From positions 1 to 43,500 of IMG/VR virus record IMGVR_UViG_3300006917_000051: 43,500 nucleotides of DNA. One strand, given 5' to 3'. Below the pieces are notes generated by a model that was not told where the DNA came from, made no database searches, and saw only the letters and a program-made list of their open reading frames with translations. Positions 12,910 through 19,693 of the stretch are shown piece by piece. Source of the stretch: a virus. The translations under genes and the position numbers were made by a program. Position 1 is the first letter of the stretch. Each line of letters opens with the position of its first letter.

Positions 12910-13830
12910 ACGACCAAACAAATGCAGAACAAACATCTAGAGCACCCTGAAGATTGTATCCTGACTGGTGATCTGTCAGTTCTGGATTGGTTCTCTGAAT
13001 CTGATAGTTCTATCAGCATCAAGATGGATGGTGCTCCTGCTATTGTGTGGGGAACAAATCCTCAGAATGGTAAGTTTTTTGTTTGTACAAAAGCAGCATT
13101 TAACAAGCAAAAGATTCGTCTTTGCTATAATGAGGATGACATCTTCACACATTTCGGTGGACAACCTCGCGTAACGCAAATCCTCATTTTCTGTCTGGAT
13201 TTCCTTCCTCGCACTAATCAAGTGTTGCAAGGTGATTGGATTGGTTTCGGCAGTGGGTTGGATACATTTACTCCGAACACGATTACCTACAAGTTTCCTG
13301 CACCAGTTCGTCAGGATATTATCATTGCACCTCACACAATCTACAGCGGTGCTGATGATATTCGTGAGATGACTGCTGCTCCTTTGATGAGCAAACTCAT
13401 CAGCACTAAGCATTGTCTTTTCGTGCAACCTCAGGTCTCTCTTAATCCTTTCCGTGAGGATTTGGAGGATGTGTGTAACTTTGCAAAGCAAATGTCTACG
13501 CTGTGTGAGTTTGTGAGCGACAAGAAAGCATCACAAATTAAAAAAGAGATCAACGCTTGCATCCGTGAGCAAAAGGTCATTGATGAGGATGAAATTGCAG
13601 AAAAATGTGATTGTGATGTGAATGTCCTGCGTCTTTGGAAGTTGGTTAAATCTATCAAGGATGATTTGTTCCTGTTCATTCACGAAGAGGATGACATTGA
13701 GTGTTACATTCACGATGAGCAATCATTCCACGAAGGTTATGTGATTTCCAACAAGTATGGGACACTTAAAGTAGTGGACCGCGAAGTATTCTCTCACGCC
13801 AACTTCACCGTCAGCAAGAATTGGGGTTGA
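12907..13830 (+). CDS. Ligase-like covalent nucleotidyltransferase
   Basis: 307 residues. K39-M-D-G (SIKMDGAPAIVWG) fits the KxDG adenylation lysine of DNA/RNA ligases and capping enzymes, followed by NGKFFVCTKAAFNK. QGDWIGFG could be the motif III position. EGYVISNKYGTLKVV near residue 275 fits motifs IV-V (EGxV...K). So an ATP-dependent ligase or end-modifying enzyme is likely, of a phage family without known substrate. No C-terminal OB fold is obvious. The in-frame ATG 12922 is an alternative start if the repeat element is a promoter. Confidence 0.7.
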   Translation: MTTKQMQNKHLEHPEDCILTGDLSVLDWFSESDSSISIKMDGAPAIVWGTNPQNGKFFVCTKAAFNKQKIRLCYNEDDIFTHFGGQPRVTQILIFCLDFLPRTNQVLQGDWIGFGSGLDTFTPNTITYKFPAPVRQDIIIAPHTIYSGADDIREMTAAPLMSKLISTKHCLFVQPQVSLNPFREDLEDVCNFAKQMSTLCEFVSDKKASQIKKEINACIREQKVIDEDEIAEKCDCDVNVLRLWKLVKSIKDDLFLFIHEEDDIECYIHDEQSFHEGYVISNKYGTLKVVDREVFSHANFTVSKNWG

Positions 13831-13832
13831 GA

Positions 13833-13868
13833 TAAAATAGCTCACCTCTAAAGTGTCCTAGTAGTATG
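13833..13868 (+). repeat. Intergenic element, copy 5
   Basis: TAAAATAGCTCACCTCT then AAAGTGTCCTAGTAGTATG, ending in the next gene's ATG. A second in-frame ATG is 15 nt downstream (13881). Confidence 0.85.
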
Positions 13869-14027
13869 AGCACAACCAAAATGACTGAAACTGATCTCCT
13901 CACTCTCCGTGAGCAACTTCAGGAAGATTTGATGTCTTGGCGTGATGTAAATGATCTGCCCGAGTTTGTTGATGAAGAACTCTGCGACATCGTTGTTTAT
14001 GCTTTCTCCAAGTTCCTGAATAAGTGA
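13866..14027 (+). CDS. Small acidic hypothetical protein (53 aa)
   Basis: Helical, acidic (LREQLQEDLMSWRDVNDLPE). ATG 13866 is inside the repeat element; ATG 13881 would leave a 48-residue product with a leader. Ends in a TGATTATG junction. Confidence 0.65.
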   Translation: MSTTKMTETDLLTLREQLQEDLMSWRDVNDLPEFVDEELCDIVVYAFSKFLNK

Positions 14028-14029
14028 TT

Positions 14030-14383
14030 ATGACTATCACTCTCGCTGAATACGCTGCACAGAAAGATGCAAGCAACACAATTTACCTTAACATCGTTAA
14101 GTATGGTTTGATGCTGTGTGATGCTCTCCAGCAAGATGCACCCGATGGTTACTTCTATGAACTGGATAGTTCTGGTCGCAAGTATCATAAAATCTGGATG
14201 CACATTGGAGACCGTCGTGATAGCATCCACGCCTTTATTGATAAGAAAACTGGTTCAGTATTGAAACCTGCAAGTGTAAAGGCACCTGCGAAGGGTGAGC
14301 GTTACAATCTGCTCTCTATTCCTTCCCGTGAGAAGTGTTTTGAGAACGCAACCTGGCACGGTTCTTATTTGTACGCTCGTTGA
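14030..14383 (+). CDS. Conserved cyanophage hypothetical protein (117 aa)
   Basis: Contains APDGYFYELDSSGRKYHKIW, DSIHAFIDKKTGSVLKPASV and ENATWHGSYLYAR, a set I recall from many cyanomyoviruses. Middle part resembles the gene at 6996. Starts in a TGATTATG junction with no ribosome site. Function unknown. Confidence 0.8.
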   Translation: MTITLAEYAAQKDASNTIYLNIVKYGLMLCDALQQDAPDGYFYELDSSGRKYHKIWMHIGDRRDSIHAFIDKKTGSVLKPASVKAPAKGERYNLLSIPSREKCFENATWHGSYLYAR

Positions 14384-14389
14384 TTGAAA

Positions 14390-14420
14390 GGGGGGACGCT
14401 GAAAGTGTCCTAGTAGTATG
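14390..14420 (+). repeat. Intergenic element, divergent copy 6
   Basis: The right half is kept (GAAAGTGTCCTAGTAGTATG) but the left half is replaced by AGGGGGGACGCT. It shows that the right half with its ATG is kept more strictly than the TCACCTCC part. Confidence 0.7.
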
Positions 14421-14537
14421 AACACTCCAAACTGGAAACACAACTCTGGTAAGCATAAACGAACCAAGGGTATGTGTAAGGGTAAAATCAAATCCCGCAA
14501 GCAATCTCTTCAATCACTCAAACTGAAACTGAAATGA
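14418..14537 (+). CDS. Highly basic mini-protein (39 aa)
   Basis: 13 Lys/Arg and 2 His in 39 residues (MNTPNWKHNSGKHKRTKGMC, then KIKSRKQSLQSLKLKLK). Likely binds nucleic acid or an acidic partner. Starts in the divergent repeat copy and overlaps the next gene by ATGA. Confidence 0.55.
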   Translation: MNTPNWKHNSGKHKRTKGMCKGKIKSRKQSLQSLKLKLK

Positions 14538-14698
14538 CCCTCACGCACATTAACGGCAAAAAACTCAAACAGTTTGCTATTACTGCCCCTGGATTTGAGT
14601 TTCCTGATTATGTTTATGCAGAAACAAGAGAGCAAGCAATTCTAGAGTGGGCAGATACTATTGTTTCTGTTGATGTAACTGAAATTGAAGAAGATTGA
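14534..14698 (+). CDS. Small hypothetical protein (54 aa)
   Basis: Begins MTLTHINGKKLKQFAITAPG, with a helix (ETREQAILEWADTI) and an acidic tail. Coupled by ATGA to the basic mini-protein. No family recognised. Confidence 0.65.
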   Translation: MTLTHINGKKLKQFAITAPGFEFPDYVYAETREQAILEWADTIVSVDVTEIEED

Positions 14699-14699
14699 A

Positions 14700-14927
14700 A
14701 TGACTATTCCTAACTACAACGCCATTTCTTTTCATTCTGAAGAAGAACATCAGGCAGCACTTTATGATGCTTGTTTGTTGATTGTCAATACCTACAACCA
14801 AACAGATATGCTGGATGGTTATTGTTTTGACCACGGAAAAAATGAAACTATTACTTCATACGATTTTATGAAGTTTGCGCGTCGTATTATCAACAATTAT
14901 GATTGCAACCCAAATGACTGTACCTAA
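14700..14927 (+). CDS. Small hypothetical protein (75 aa)
   Basis: Starts one base after the previous stop (TGAAATG). Helical, with HSEEEHQAALYDACLLIVNT and FMKFARRIINNYDCNPNDCT. No recognised domain. Overlaps the next gene by 14 nt. Confidence 0.65.
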   Translation: MTIPNYNAISFHSEEEHQAALYDACLLIVNTYNQTDMLDGYCFDHGKNETITSYDFMKFARRIINNYDCNPNDCT

Positions 14928-15063
14928 TCTCACAAGTCAGCACATAGATTTTAATGCTTGGTTGGAAGAATGTCCTGTTGAATGGTTCAAAAGTGCAAAA
15001 CCAAGTGTAAATGGTTCTGCAACTTATGAGTTCTTTTTTGATGCTGTGACTGAGGAAGAATGA
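14914..15063 (+). CDS. Small hypothetical protein (49 aa)
   Basis: MTVPNLTSQHIDFNAWLEEC, acidic end DAVTEEE. Overlaps both neighbours (14 nt upstream, ATGA downstream), the only support besides an open frame. Confidence 0.55.
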   Translation: MTVPNLTSQHIDFNAWLEECPVEWFKSAKPSVNGSATYEFFFDAVTEEE

Positions 15064-15218
15064 CCTACTCAAATTTCACACATAAAGAACTAAATGCTCT
15101 TTGTTCGGTATTTTTAGATCAAGTTGATTGGGGTGATAAGGAATTGACTGGTCTTGAAAGTGAAGAGTGTTTAGTTTTGTATCATAAACTTACTAAAATG
15201 CGAGAGGAACTTAAATGA
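15060..15218 (+). CDS. Small acidic hypothetical protein (52 aa)
   Basis: MTYSNFTHKELNALCSVFLD, helical. Its first 15 bases recur right after its own end (15214-15229), where they would start a second MTYSNLSTFT reading frame that stops after 10 codons at the HNH gene's 3' end. That suggests a duplicated or truncated gene at the HNH insertion point. Confidence 0.6.
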   Translation: MTYSNFTHKELNALCSVFLDQVDWGDKELTGLESEECLVLYHKLTKMREELK

Positions 15219-15219
15219 C

Positions 15220-15717
15220 CTACTCAAATCTCTCCACCTTTACATAACCCTTATGCGACTTTCTATCACCTTTTGCTACATTGCATAGATGTGACTTTGA
15301 AAGATTATTCTCACGACAATACTTCGCAAGATTAGTAACTTCAATAACTTCTCCAGTTTCTTTAGTTAAAATCCAACTTTTTTCTGCGATTGTTCTACCT
15401 TCACTCTCAAACTTTTCTCTTTGAGATTTGTTGCCTTTCACTCCATTCTCTTTAACCTTATCTGGATTTTGTTCTCTCCACTTTCTTCCACCTTCTAGGA
15501 TAACATTCATAAATGCTCTATTTCTTGCTTTTCTAAACTCTGGATTTTTTACATCACCTAAAATCATTTTGTAAGCACAAAAATCTTTATAATCTCCCCA
15601 CAATCTCCACTCACAATAATGAAACATTGCGTGTTGAGTTGGTGTTACTTCAACAAGATTTGTTGGGTCGTCAGTTCCACCTCTGTGTTTGGGAATAATG
15701 TGGTGTTTGTGTTTCAT
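15220..15717 (-). CDS. HNH homing endonuclease (minus strand)
   Basis: 165 residues. The N-terminus MKHKHHIIPKHRGGTDDPTN with NLVEVTPTQHAMFHYCEWRL is the HNH signature (HHIIP, N, H). The C-terminal 50 residues (KETGEVIEVTNLAKYCRENN, GDRKSHKGY) are a NUMOD1-type recognition helix-turn-helix, alike in style to the end of GIY-YIG gene 3. One of only two credible minus-strand genes. AT-rich. A late-promoter-like box lies 22 nt upstream. Probably a selfish insert. Confidence 0.9.
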   Translation of the reverse strand: MKHKHHIIPKHRGGTDDPTNLVEVTPTQHAMFHYCEWRLWGDYKDFCAYKMILGDVKNPEFRKARNRAFMNVILEGGRKWREQNPDKVKENGVKGNKSQREKFESEGRTIAEKSWILTKETGEVIEVTNLAKYCRENNLSKSHLCNVAKGDRKSHKGYVKVERFE

Positions 15718-15739
15718 CTTTAACCAAAGTTACCAGTAT

Positions 15740-15746
15740 TATTTAG
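15740..15746 (-). promoter_or_regulatory. Late-promoter-like box CTAAATA for the HNH gene
   Basis: CTAAATA on the minus strand, 22 nt before the HNH start codon. GTAACTT between box and start can pair with AAGTTGC upstream of the box (7 bp, one G-U), a weaker version of the hairpin device seen at the GIY-YIG genes. Confidence 0.45.
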
Positions 15747-15750
15747 CGTA

Positions 15751-16014
15751 ATGACTAATGATTTTGCAACTTCCAATCTATCAAAAATCAAAACAAAGTT
15801 TAGGACTTCTGGTGCTATTTCACAACCACGAAGAAAGGCAGGTTCTACACTCAACGACATCGGAATGAGCACCAAAGAAACTATCAAATGTGCTACACAA
15901 GATGAGTATCTCAATCGTCTGTATTATGCTTTTGACAATAGCACAGATGATAAACTGCGTCGGTTCATTTATGCTGAGATCCGCAAGATCCACATTCAGA
16001 GAGGCACTTGGTAA
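15751..16014 (+). CDS. Hypothetical protein (87 aa)
   Basis: Basic N-terminal half (LSKIKTKFRTSGAISQPRRK) then a helical part (DEYLNRLYYAFDNSTDDKLR, RRFIYAEIRKI). Divergent from the HNH gene and followed by repeat copy 7. Family not recognised beyond a cyanophage flavour. Confidence 0.7.
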   Translation: MTNDFATSNLSKIKTKFRTSGAISQPRRKAGSTLNDIGMSTKETIKCATQDEYLNRLYYAFDNSTDDKLRRFIYAEIRKIHIQRGTW

Positions 16015-16022
16015 CTGAGAGA

Positions 16023-16060
16023 TAAAATAGCTCACCTCCAAAGTGTCTCAATAATATAAA
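16023..16060 (+). repeat. Intergenic element, copy 7
   Basis: TAAAATAGCTCACCTCC then AAAGTGTCTCAATAATATAA, followed by a short leader (GGCAACTATTCAAC) and a GTG start at 16075. Clear case where the TAATAT part could act as a -10 box with a leader. Confidence 0.8.
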
Positions 16061-16074
16061 GGCAACTATTCAAC

Positions 16075-16614
16075 GTGTTTGTTTCTATTTTTGAGGACGG
16101 ATCTCTCCAAGATTACATCAATCAAAATGCACAAGATCCTTGGATTGGTACACCTTTCCAGGGTTATGTGTTTATGTCTCCCAAGCAAAAGGGGGAGTTT
16201 GGTGAGCGTTTCGTCTCTAAGTTCTTTGAGAATGTATTGTTGTGTGATGTAAAACGTGCCAAAACATCTACAGCAGGGCACGATCGTGTGATTGATAACA
16301 TTCGCACAGAAATCAAGTTCTCTCTTGCTACCCGTGACAAAAAAGGTGGCACAAAGAAAGATCAATTTATCATCAATCACGTTTCTAAAGATAAAGATTG
16401 GGAACGTCTTGTGTTCTTTGGTATCAACCAAGATGAGAAAGATTGTCGCCTGTTTTGGTTCAGTAAAGAGGATTTCCTGAATCATCTTGAGTCGGAAGAT
16501 TGTCTGTTTGCACCACAACAAGGTGGAAAATCTATCGGCAATGATGATTACATTTGCACAAAAGTTGATCGTCTGGTAGAATGTTCCTTTGTGAAGAGCA
16601 TAACCGAATGGTGA
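16075..16614 (+). CDS. Putative PD-(D/E)XK restriction-type endonuclease
   Basis: 179 residues with GTG start. KGEFGERFVSKFF (39-51) supplies the leading helix with Glu41/Glu44. GHDRVIDNIRTEIKFS (68-83) places Asp70 or Asp74 before E79-I-K81, the metal-binding D...ExK of the restriction-endonuclease fold. The stop overlaps the start of a DNA methyltransferase gene, the usual arrangement of a type II restriction-modification pair. A role in degrading unmodified host or rival DNA is inferred. Alternative: a non-specific or repair nuclease of the same fold. Confidence 0.6.
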   Translation: MFVSIFEDGSLQDYINQNAQDPWIGTPFQGYVFMSPKQKGEFGERFVSKFFENVLLCDVKRAKTSTAGHDRVIDNIRTEIKFSLATRDKKGGTKKDQFIINHVSKDKDWERLVFFGINQDEKDCRLFWFSKEDFLNHLESEDCLFAPQQGGKSIGNDDYICTKVDRLVECSFVKSITEW

Positions 16615-17336
16615 ATCTATTTCACGGCGATTGTTTAGACATTCTGCCAACACTTGCAGACAACTCTGTAGATCTGGTGTTGGTAGATTTGCCATACGGT
16701 ACAACAGCGTGTAAATGGGATTCTATCATTCCTCTGGACAAATTGTGGGAGCAATATAACAGAATCTGTAAGGAAGATGGTGCAATGGTATTCACTGCAG
16801 CACAACCTTTCACCACTATACTTGCAGCATCAAATCTTGAGAACCTTCGTTATGAATGGATTTGGGAAAAACCGCAAGGAACTAATCCTATGAACGCGAA
16901 AGTTATGCCTCTCAAGTCACACGAAAACATCCTGGTCTTTTATAGAAAGAAACCCACATACAATCCTCAGATGTGGTACTCTACACCTTACAGTGGTTTC
17001 TCATCAGAAACCAGTAAGATTGGTGAGGTTTATGGTAAAGCAAAGAGCAAGCATAGGGATAATCCTGATGGATCAAGATACCCTAAGACAGTATTGCGAT
17101 TCAAGCAAGAAAAGGGTCTGCATCCTACACAAAAACCTGTTGATTTGATGGAGTATCTAATCAAAACGTACACTAACGAAGGTGATACTGTGCTAGACAA
17201 TACGATGGGATCAGGTACAACTGGTGTAGCATGTGTGAACACCAACAGAAACTTTGTGGGTATTGAGAGTGATGAGAAATACTACAAGATCGCTGAGGAA
17301 AGGATCAACAACCCACTCTTAAATGCTATGAATTAA
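16608..17336 (+). CDS. DNA adenine methyltransferase, beta class
   Basis: 242 residues. MVNLFHGDCLDILPTLADNS, then motif IV VDLPYGTTACKWD, later LHPTQKPVDLMEYLI and motif I DNTMGSGTTGVAC: beta-class DNA methyltransferase of the DLPY (N6-adenine) type. Start ATG 16608 overlaps the nuclease stop (GAATGGTGA); GTG 16611 is also possible. Coupled expression with the nuclease suggests protection of phage DNA. The TAA stop opens repeat copy 8. Confidence 0.9.
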   Translation: MVNLFHGDCLDILPTLADNSVDLVLVDLPYGTTACKWDSIIPLDKLWEQYNRICKEDGAMVFTAAQPFTTILAASNLENLRYEWIWEKPQGTNPMNAKVMPLKSHENILVFYRKKPTYNPQMWYSTPYSGFSSETSKIGEVYGKAKSKHRDNPDGSRYPKTVLRFKQEKGLHPTQKPVDLMEYLIKTYTNEGDTVLDNTMGSGTTGVACVNTNRNFVGIESDEKYYKIAEERINNPLLNAMN

Positions 17337-17369
17337 AATAGCTCACCTCCAAAGTGTCCTAGTAGTATG
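17334..17369 (+). repeat. Intergenic element, copy 8
   Basis: TAAAATAGCTCACCTCC then AAAGTGTCCTAGTAGTATG, exactly spanning the methyltransferase TAA to the next ATG. Confidence 0.85.
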
Positions 17370-17606
17370 AGCAACAACATCGTTTCCGAAATCTACTCCT
17401 ACCACACAAACTGGAAGGAGGGTAAAGTCAACCAGATGTGGATTGAGCAATCTGGTGATGAGAACAAAGGTTATTCTTTCGTCGCTGTAGCACACAATCC
17501 CCGCAATGGTAAGACGATGGAAATGTCTAACCCTCGCACATCTTACCGTGAAACTCTAGAATGGGTTCGTGGTTGGTGTGGTACTTTTTGTGTTCTTCCT
17601 GTTTGA
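17367..17606 (+). CDS. Small hypothetical protein (79 aa)
   Basis: MSNNIVSEIYSYHTNWKEGK, with Trp-rich C-terminus (ETLEWVRGWCGTFCVLPV). The ATG is the end of the repeat element and no in-frame ATG follows until codon 24, so the element really seems to carry the start. Function unknown. Confidence 0.7.
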   Translation: MSNNIVSEIYSYHTNWKEGKVNQMWIEQSGDENKGYSFVAVAHNPRNGKTMEMSNPRTSYRETLEWVRGWCGTFCVLPV

Positions 17607-17640
17607 TTTCTTACACTCAACTCAACAACTTTAACTCTTT

Positions 17641-17844
17641 GTGACTGATAAAGAACAACAAATCCCTAAAGATGGCGAACGTTGCATTAACGTGCGTCGT
17701 CAAGATAATGGTTTGTGGGAGGTTCACATCCAAGTTTTCAAGTTCAACAAACTTCGAGGTGATTCTTATTGGAACACTTTGGCGTATAGGACATATCAAA
17801 AAAAATCTGATGCTGAACGTTATGCTGCAAGATTTGTGAACTGA
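17641..17844 (+). CDS. Small hypothetical protein with GTG start (67 aa)
   Basis: GTG 17641 after a T/C-rich leader. Residues KKSDAERYAARFVN form a C-terminal helix; the middle looks like a small beta sheet (CINVRRQDNGLWEVHIQVF). Overlaps a 13-codon frame (17844-17885) by TGATG. That tiny frame ends in a TGATTATG junction and might be a coupling relay. Confidence 0.65.
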   Translation: MTDKEQQIPKDGERCINVRRQDNGLWEVHIQVFKFNKLRGDSYWNTLAYRTYQKKSDAERYAARFVN

Positions 17845-17887
17845 TGAACAAAACCTTCGGTTCTTCTGCTATTCAAGTTTCCTGATT

Positions 17888-18016
17888 ATGAAAACCAACT
17901 CTAACTCTTCTTGGATTGATGAACTGATTAAATGGGAAAATGCTCATCCTGAGTATCAACCATTTGAGGAGGATGAAAACTCTCAACGCCGACAAAACCA
18001 GAAAGAAGATTATTGA
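17888..18016 (+). CDS. Small acidic hypothetical protein (42 aa)
   Basis: MKTNSNSSWIDELIKWENAH, then an acidic, Gln-rich, probably disordered tail. TGATTATG junctions on both sides. Supported mostly by that junction pattern. Confidence 0.5.
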   Translation: MKTNSNSSWIDELIKWENAHPEYQPFEEDENSQRRQNQKEDY

Positions 18017-18018
18017 TT

Positions 18019-18213
18019 ATGACTACTGATTTACTCAAACTCTATAAACTTTGCATCCTTGATTTACTGATTGCGATTGATGAGGATGTAGTAGATTGGA
18101 GGAACTATCCTAAACTTTGGGAAGCAATCCGATTTGCTGATACTACTCTTGACCTCTGGGCAGGAGATAATCTCAAACAGATGAAAGAACAACTTTGGAA
18201 TGAACTGAAATGA
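18019..18213 (+). CDS. Small helical hypothetical protein (64 aa)
   Basis: Leu-rich helices (MTTDLLKLYKLCILDLLIAI, DTTLDLWAGDNLKQMKEQLW). Starts in a TGATTATG junction and overlaps the next gene by ATGA. Confidence 0.65.
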   Translation: MTTDLLKLYKLCILDLLIAIDEDVVDWRNYPKLWEAIRFADTTLDLWAGDNLKQMKEQLWNELK

Positions 18214-18371
18214 AAAACTATCGCGTGATGGTTGAAACTAAAGATGGATGTTGTACTATTTGGTATGAGAAATCCAACGCAAAGACCGCAGACAAACTTA
18301 TCCTAAATCGCGTCTATAATCAACTCTGCGGTCTCAACATTAAAGAAATCTCTGTTATTCCTTCTGTTTGA
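18210..18371 (+). CDS. Small hypothetical protein (53 aa)
   Basis: MKNYRVMVETKDGCCTIWYE, SNAKTADKLILNRVYNQL: strand-strand-helix pattern of a tiny alpha/beta protein. Coupled on both sides (ATGA, TGATTATG). Confidence 0.6.
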   Translation: MKNYRVMVETKDGCCTIWYEKSNAKTADKLILNRVYNQLCGLNIKEISVIPSV

Positions 18372-18373
18372 TT

Positions 18374-18640
18374 ATGTACCGCACACTTTCTGAACTTCGC
18401 AACAGCATTAACAAACTGATTGAGCAACAAGGTGAAGACGCACCTTGCGCTGCATTTGTATTCACCAAAGAAGATGTTTTTGAGTTTGGTGAGAATGATG
18501 AGGAAAATCATTTTCCTATTGTTTTCACTCAAGATGTTCTCTGTGATGTAGGAGGATGTTCCTACATTTACGAACAGGTTGGTGAAATGATTGACGATTC
18601 AATCCGCCTTCGTAAGAAACTCCCACTCTACGCTAACTGA
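18374..18640 (+). CDS. Conserved cyanophage hypothetical protein (88 aa)
   Basis: MYRTLSELRNSINKLIEQQG, EDAPCAAFVFTKEDVF and DDSIRLRKK: a pattern I recall in several cyanomyoviruses. TGATTATG junctions on both sides. Function unknown. Confidence 0.7.
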   Translation: MYRTLSELRNSINKLIEQQGEDAPCAAFVFTKEDVFEFGENDEENHFPIVFTQDVLCDVGGCSYIYEQVGEMIDDSIRLRKKLPLYAN

Positions 18641-18642
18641 TT

Positions 18643-18885
18643 ATGTCTGACCTGCAAGAGTTCTACGATTATGTTCTCTCTTTCTATGGTGCTGATGGAT
18701 TGTATCCTATGGGTGCAACTCTGAGCGTCATCAAGCAAGCAACATCCACACACATTAAGATACTTAAACTGAAAGGAAATGAGTTCTGTGGTGATAGTAT
18801 TGACCGCGAATGTGTGCGGGATTTGTTAATCTCAAAATATGGTCTGACCTTCCCAACTGCTCCCGTCTCACTTGCGTCTCGCTGA
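18643..18885 (+). CDS. Small hypothetical protein (80 aa)
   Basis: MSDLQEFYDYVLSFYGADGL, soluble and mixed alpha/beta by eye. Its last codons run into repeat copy B. Function unknown. Confidence 0.7.
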   Translation: MSDLQEFYDYVLSFYGADGLYPMGATLSVIKQATSTHIKILKLKGNEFCGDSIDRECVRDLLISKYGLTFPTAPVSLASR

Positions 18886-18988
18886 GAACCCTGTCCACCA
18901 CTAGACCAAAAACCTGATTTTTCTGCAATTTCACCTGACAGACCCCATAGGTCATCTGCTGCAGAGAAATTAACGATTTTTTCCAAAC
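18880..18988 (+). repeat. 110-bp dispersed repeat, copy B
   Basis: Homologous to 11221-11327. Read on the minus strand it is open and gives EKIVNFSAADDLWGLSGEIA, EKSGFWSSGGQGSQRD. The matching frame in copy A keeps several of these residues but has TAG and TGA. Substitutions partly fall on third positions, hinting at former coding. The left arm of the copy A terminator is not kept here. Confidence 0.65.
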
Positions 18989-19001
18989 TCTAAACAATCC
19001 A

Positions 19002-19145
19002 ATGAAATACATCGTTCAACTCTATCAAGGTGGCAAAGTGTTCACTGAGGAAGTGTATGCTAGCACACCCAAAGATGCCCGTGAAACTGCACTCATTCGC
19101 AACCCAACTTGTAAGGTAGTTGGAGTGAACGCAAAGTTCAACTGA
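19002..19145 (+). CDS. Small hypothetical protein (47 aa)
   Basis: MKYIVQLYQGGKVFTEEVYA, STPKDARETALIRNPTCKVV: strand-strand-helix-strand, basic. Leader carries repeat copy B. Followed by repeat copy 9. Confidence 0.6.
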   Translation: MKYIVQLYQGGKVFTEEVYASTPKDARETALIRNPTCKVVGVNAKFN

Positions 19146-19146
19146 T

Positions 19147-19182
19147 TAAAATAGCTCACCTCTAAAGTGTCCTAGTAGTATG
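19147..19182 (+). repeat. Intergenic element, copy 9
   Basis: TAAAATAGCTCACCTCT then AAAGTGTCCTAGTAGTATG ending in the next ATG. Confidence 0.85.
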
Positions 19183-19350
19183 ACTGACACTTTCACCGTT
19201 CGTTTCTGGTCTGAATCTCTTGATTCTCCAGAATACATTGGACCTTTCTACTCTGAAGAAGATGCCCAAGATTATTGCGATGCCCGCAACGGTTCGCTAT
19301 CTCTAAGCGGTATTCCTTCCTGGGTTGCAAACTACTCTATCGTTGACTGA
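19180..19350 (+). CDS. Small hypothetical protein (56 aa)
   Basis: MTDTFTVRFWSESLDSPEYI, GPFYSEEDAQDYCDARNGSL. Short beta/helix fold, acidic. Resembles the gene at 21099 in layout (strand, YVTETEAQ-like helix). Ends in a TGATTATG junction. Confidence 0.65.
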   Translation: MTDTFTVRFWSESLDSPEYIGPFYSEEDAQDYCDARNGSLSLSGIPSWVANYSIVD

Positions 19351-19352
19351 TT

Positions 19353-19556
19353 ATGCTCTTCCAAGTTACTGAAATTGAGTTTGATTTTGAGATGGAGGAT
19401 GATGAATATCCTTCAGATGATTATCAACAAGCACTCACAGAAGAAACAATCGGTCAAATCTGGGAAGCAGATGATGAGGATGATCTAGTTGAAGAGATTA
19501 CCTGTGCGACAGGTTGGTGCATTAAATCCATTGATTATCGTCACATTCTGAAATGA
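19353..19556 (+). CDS. Acidic hypothetical protein (67 aa)
   Basis: About 22 Asp/Glu in 67 residues (EFDFEMEDDEYPSDDYQQ, WEADDEDDLVEEI) against 3 Lys/Arg. Two Cys near the end. A second strongly acidic small protein of the window. Function unknown. Confidence 0.65.
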   Translation: MLFQVTEIEFDFEMEDDEYPSDDYQQALTEETIGQIWEADDEDDLVEEITCATGWCIKSIDYRHILK

Positions 19557-19693
19557 GAATTGTCCTTCTCTTCGCTACACTTTTCGTTGGTATTCAGTTC
19601 GGAGCAAATGCTATCGCAACCGTGAGTGAGTATCAAGAACAGCAAGCAGATCGCTTCTGTGAAATCAACCCCAACTACTGCAACGCAAAATGA
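19553..19693 (+). CDS. Secreted or periplasmic mini-protein (46 aa)
   Basis: MRIVLLFATLFVGIQFGANA is a signal-peptide-like N-terminus with a likely cleavage after A-N-A. The remaining ~25 residues are acidic with two Cys (FCEINPNYCNAK), which may form a disulfide. ATGA overlaps on both sides. Possibly an envelope-acting protein, for example in superinfection exclusion; this is a guess. Confidence 0.65.
   Translation: MRIVLLFATLFVGIQFGANAIATVSEYQEQQADRFCEINPNYCNAK

Noticed and set aside
12976-13491. 171-codon minus-strand open frame
   Set aside because: Antisense shadow of the ligase-like gene, which has clear motifs on the plus strand.
16066-16704. 212-codon minus-strand open frame
   Set aside because: Lies opposite the nuclease/methyltransferase pair; its composition is that of antisense and it crosses two well-supported genes.
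18684-18986. 100-codon minus-strand open frame covering repeat copy B
   Set aside because: Only the first 35 residues match the repeat; the rest is the shadow of the gene at 18643. Kept as a possible gene remnant, not as a gene.
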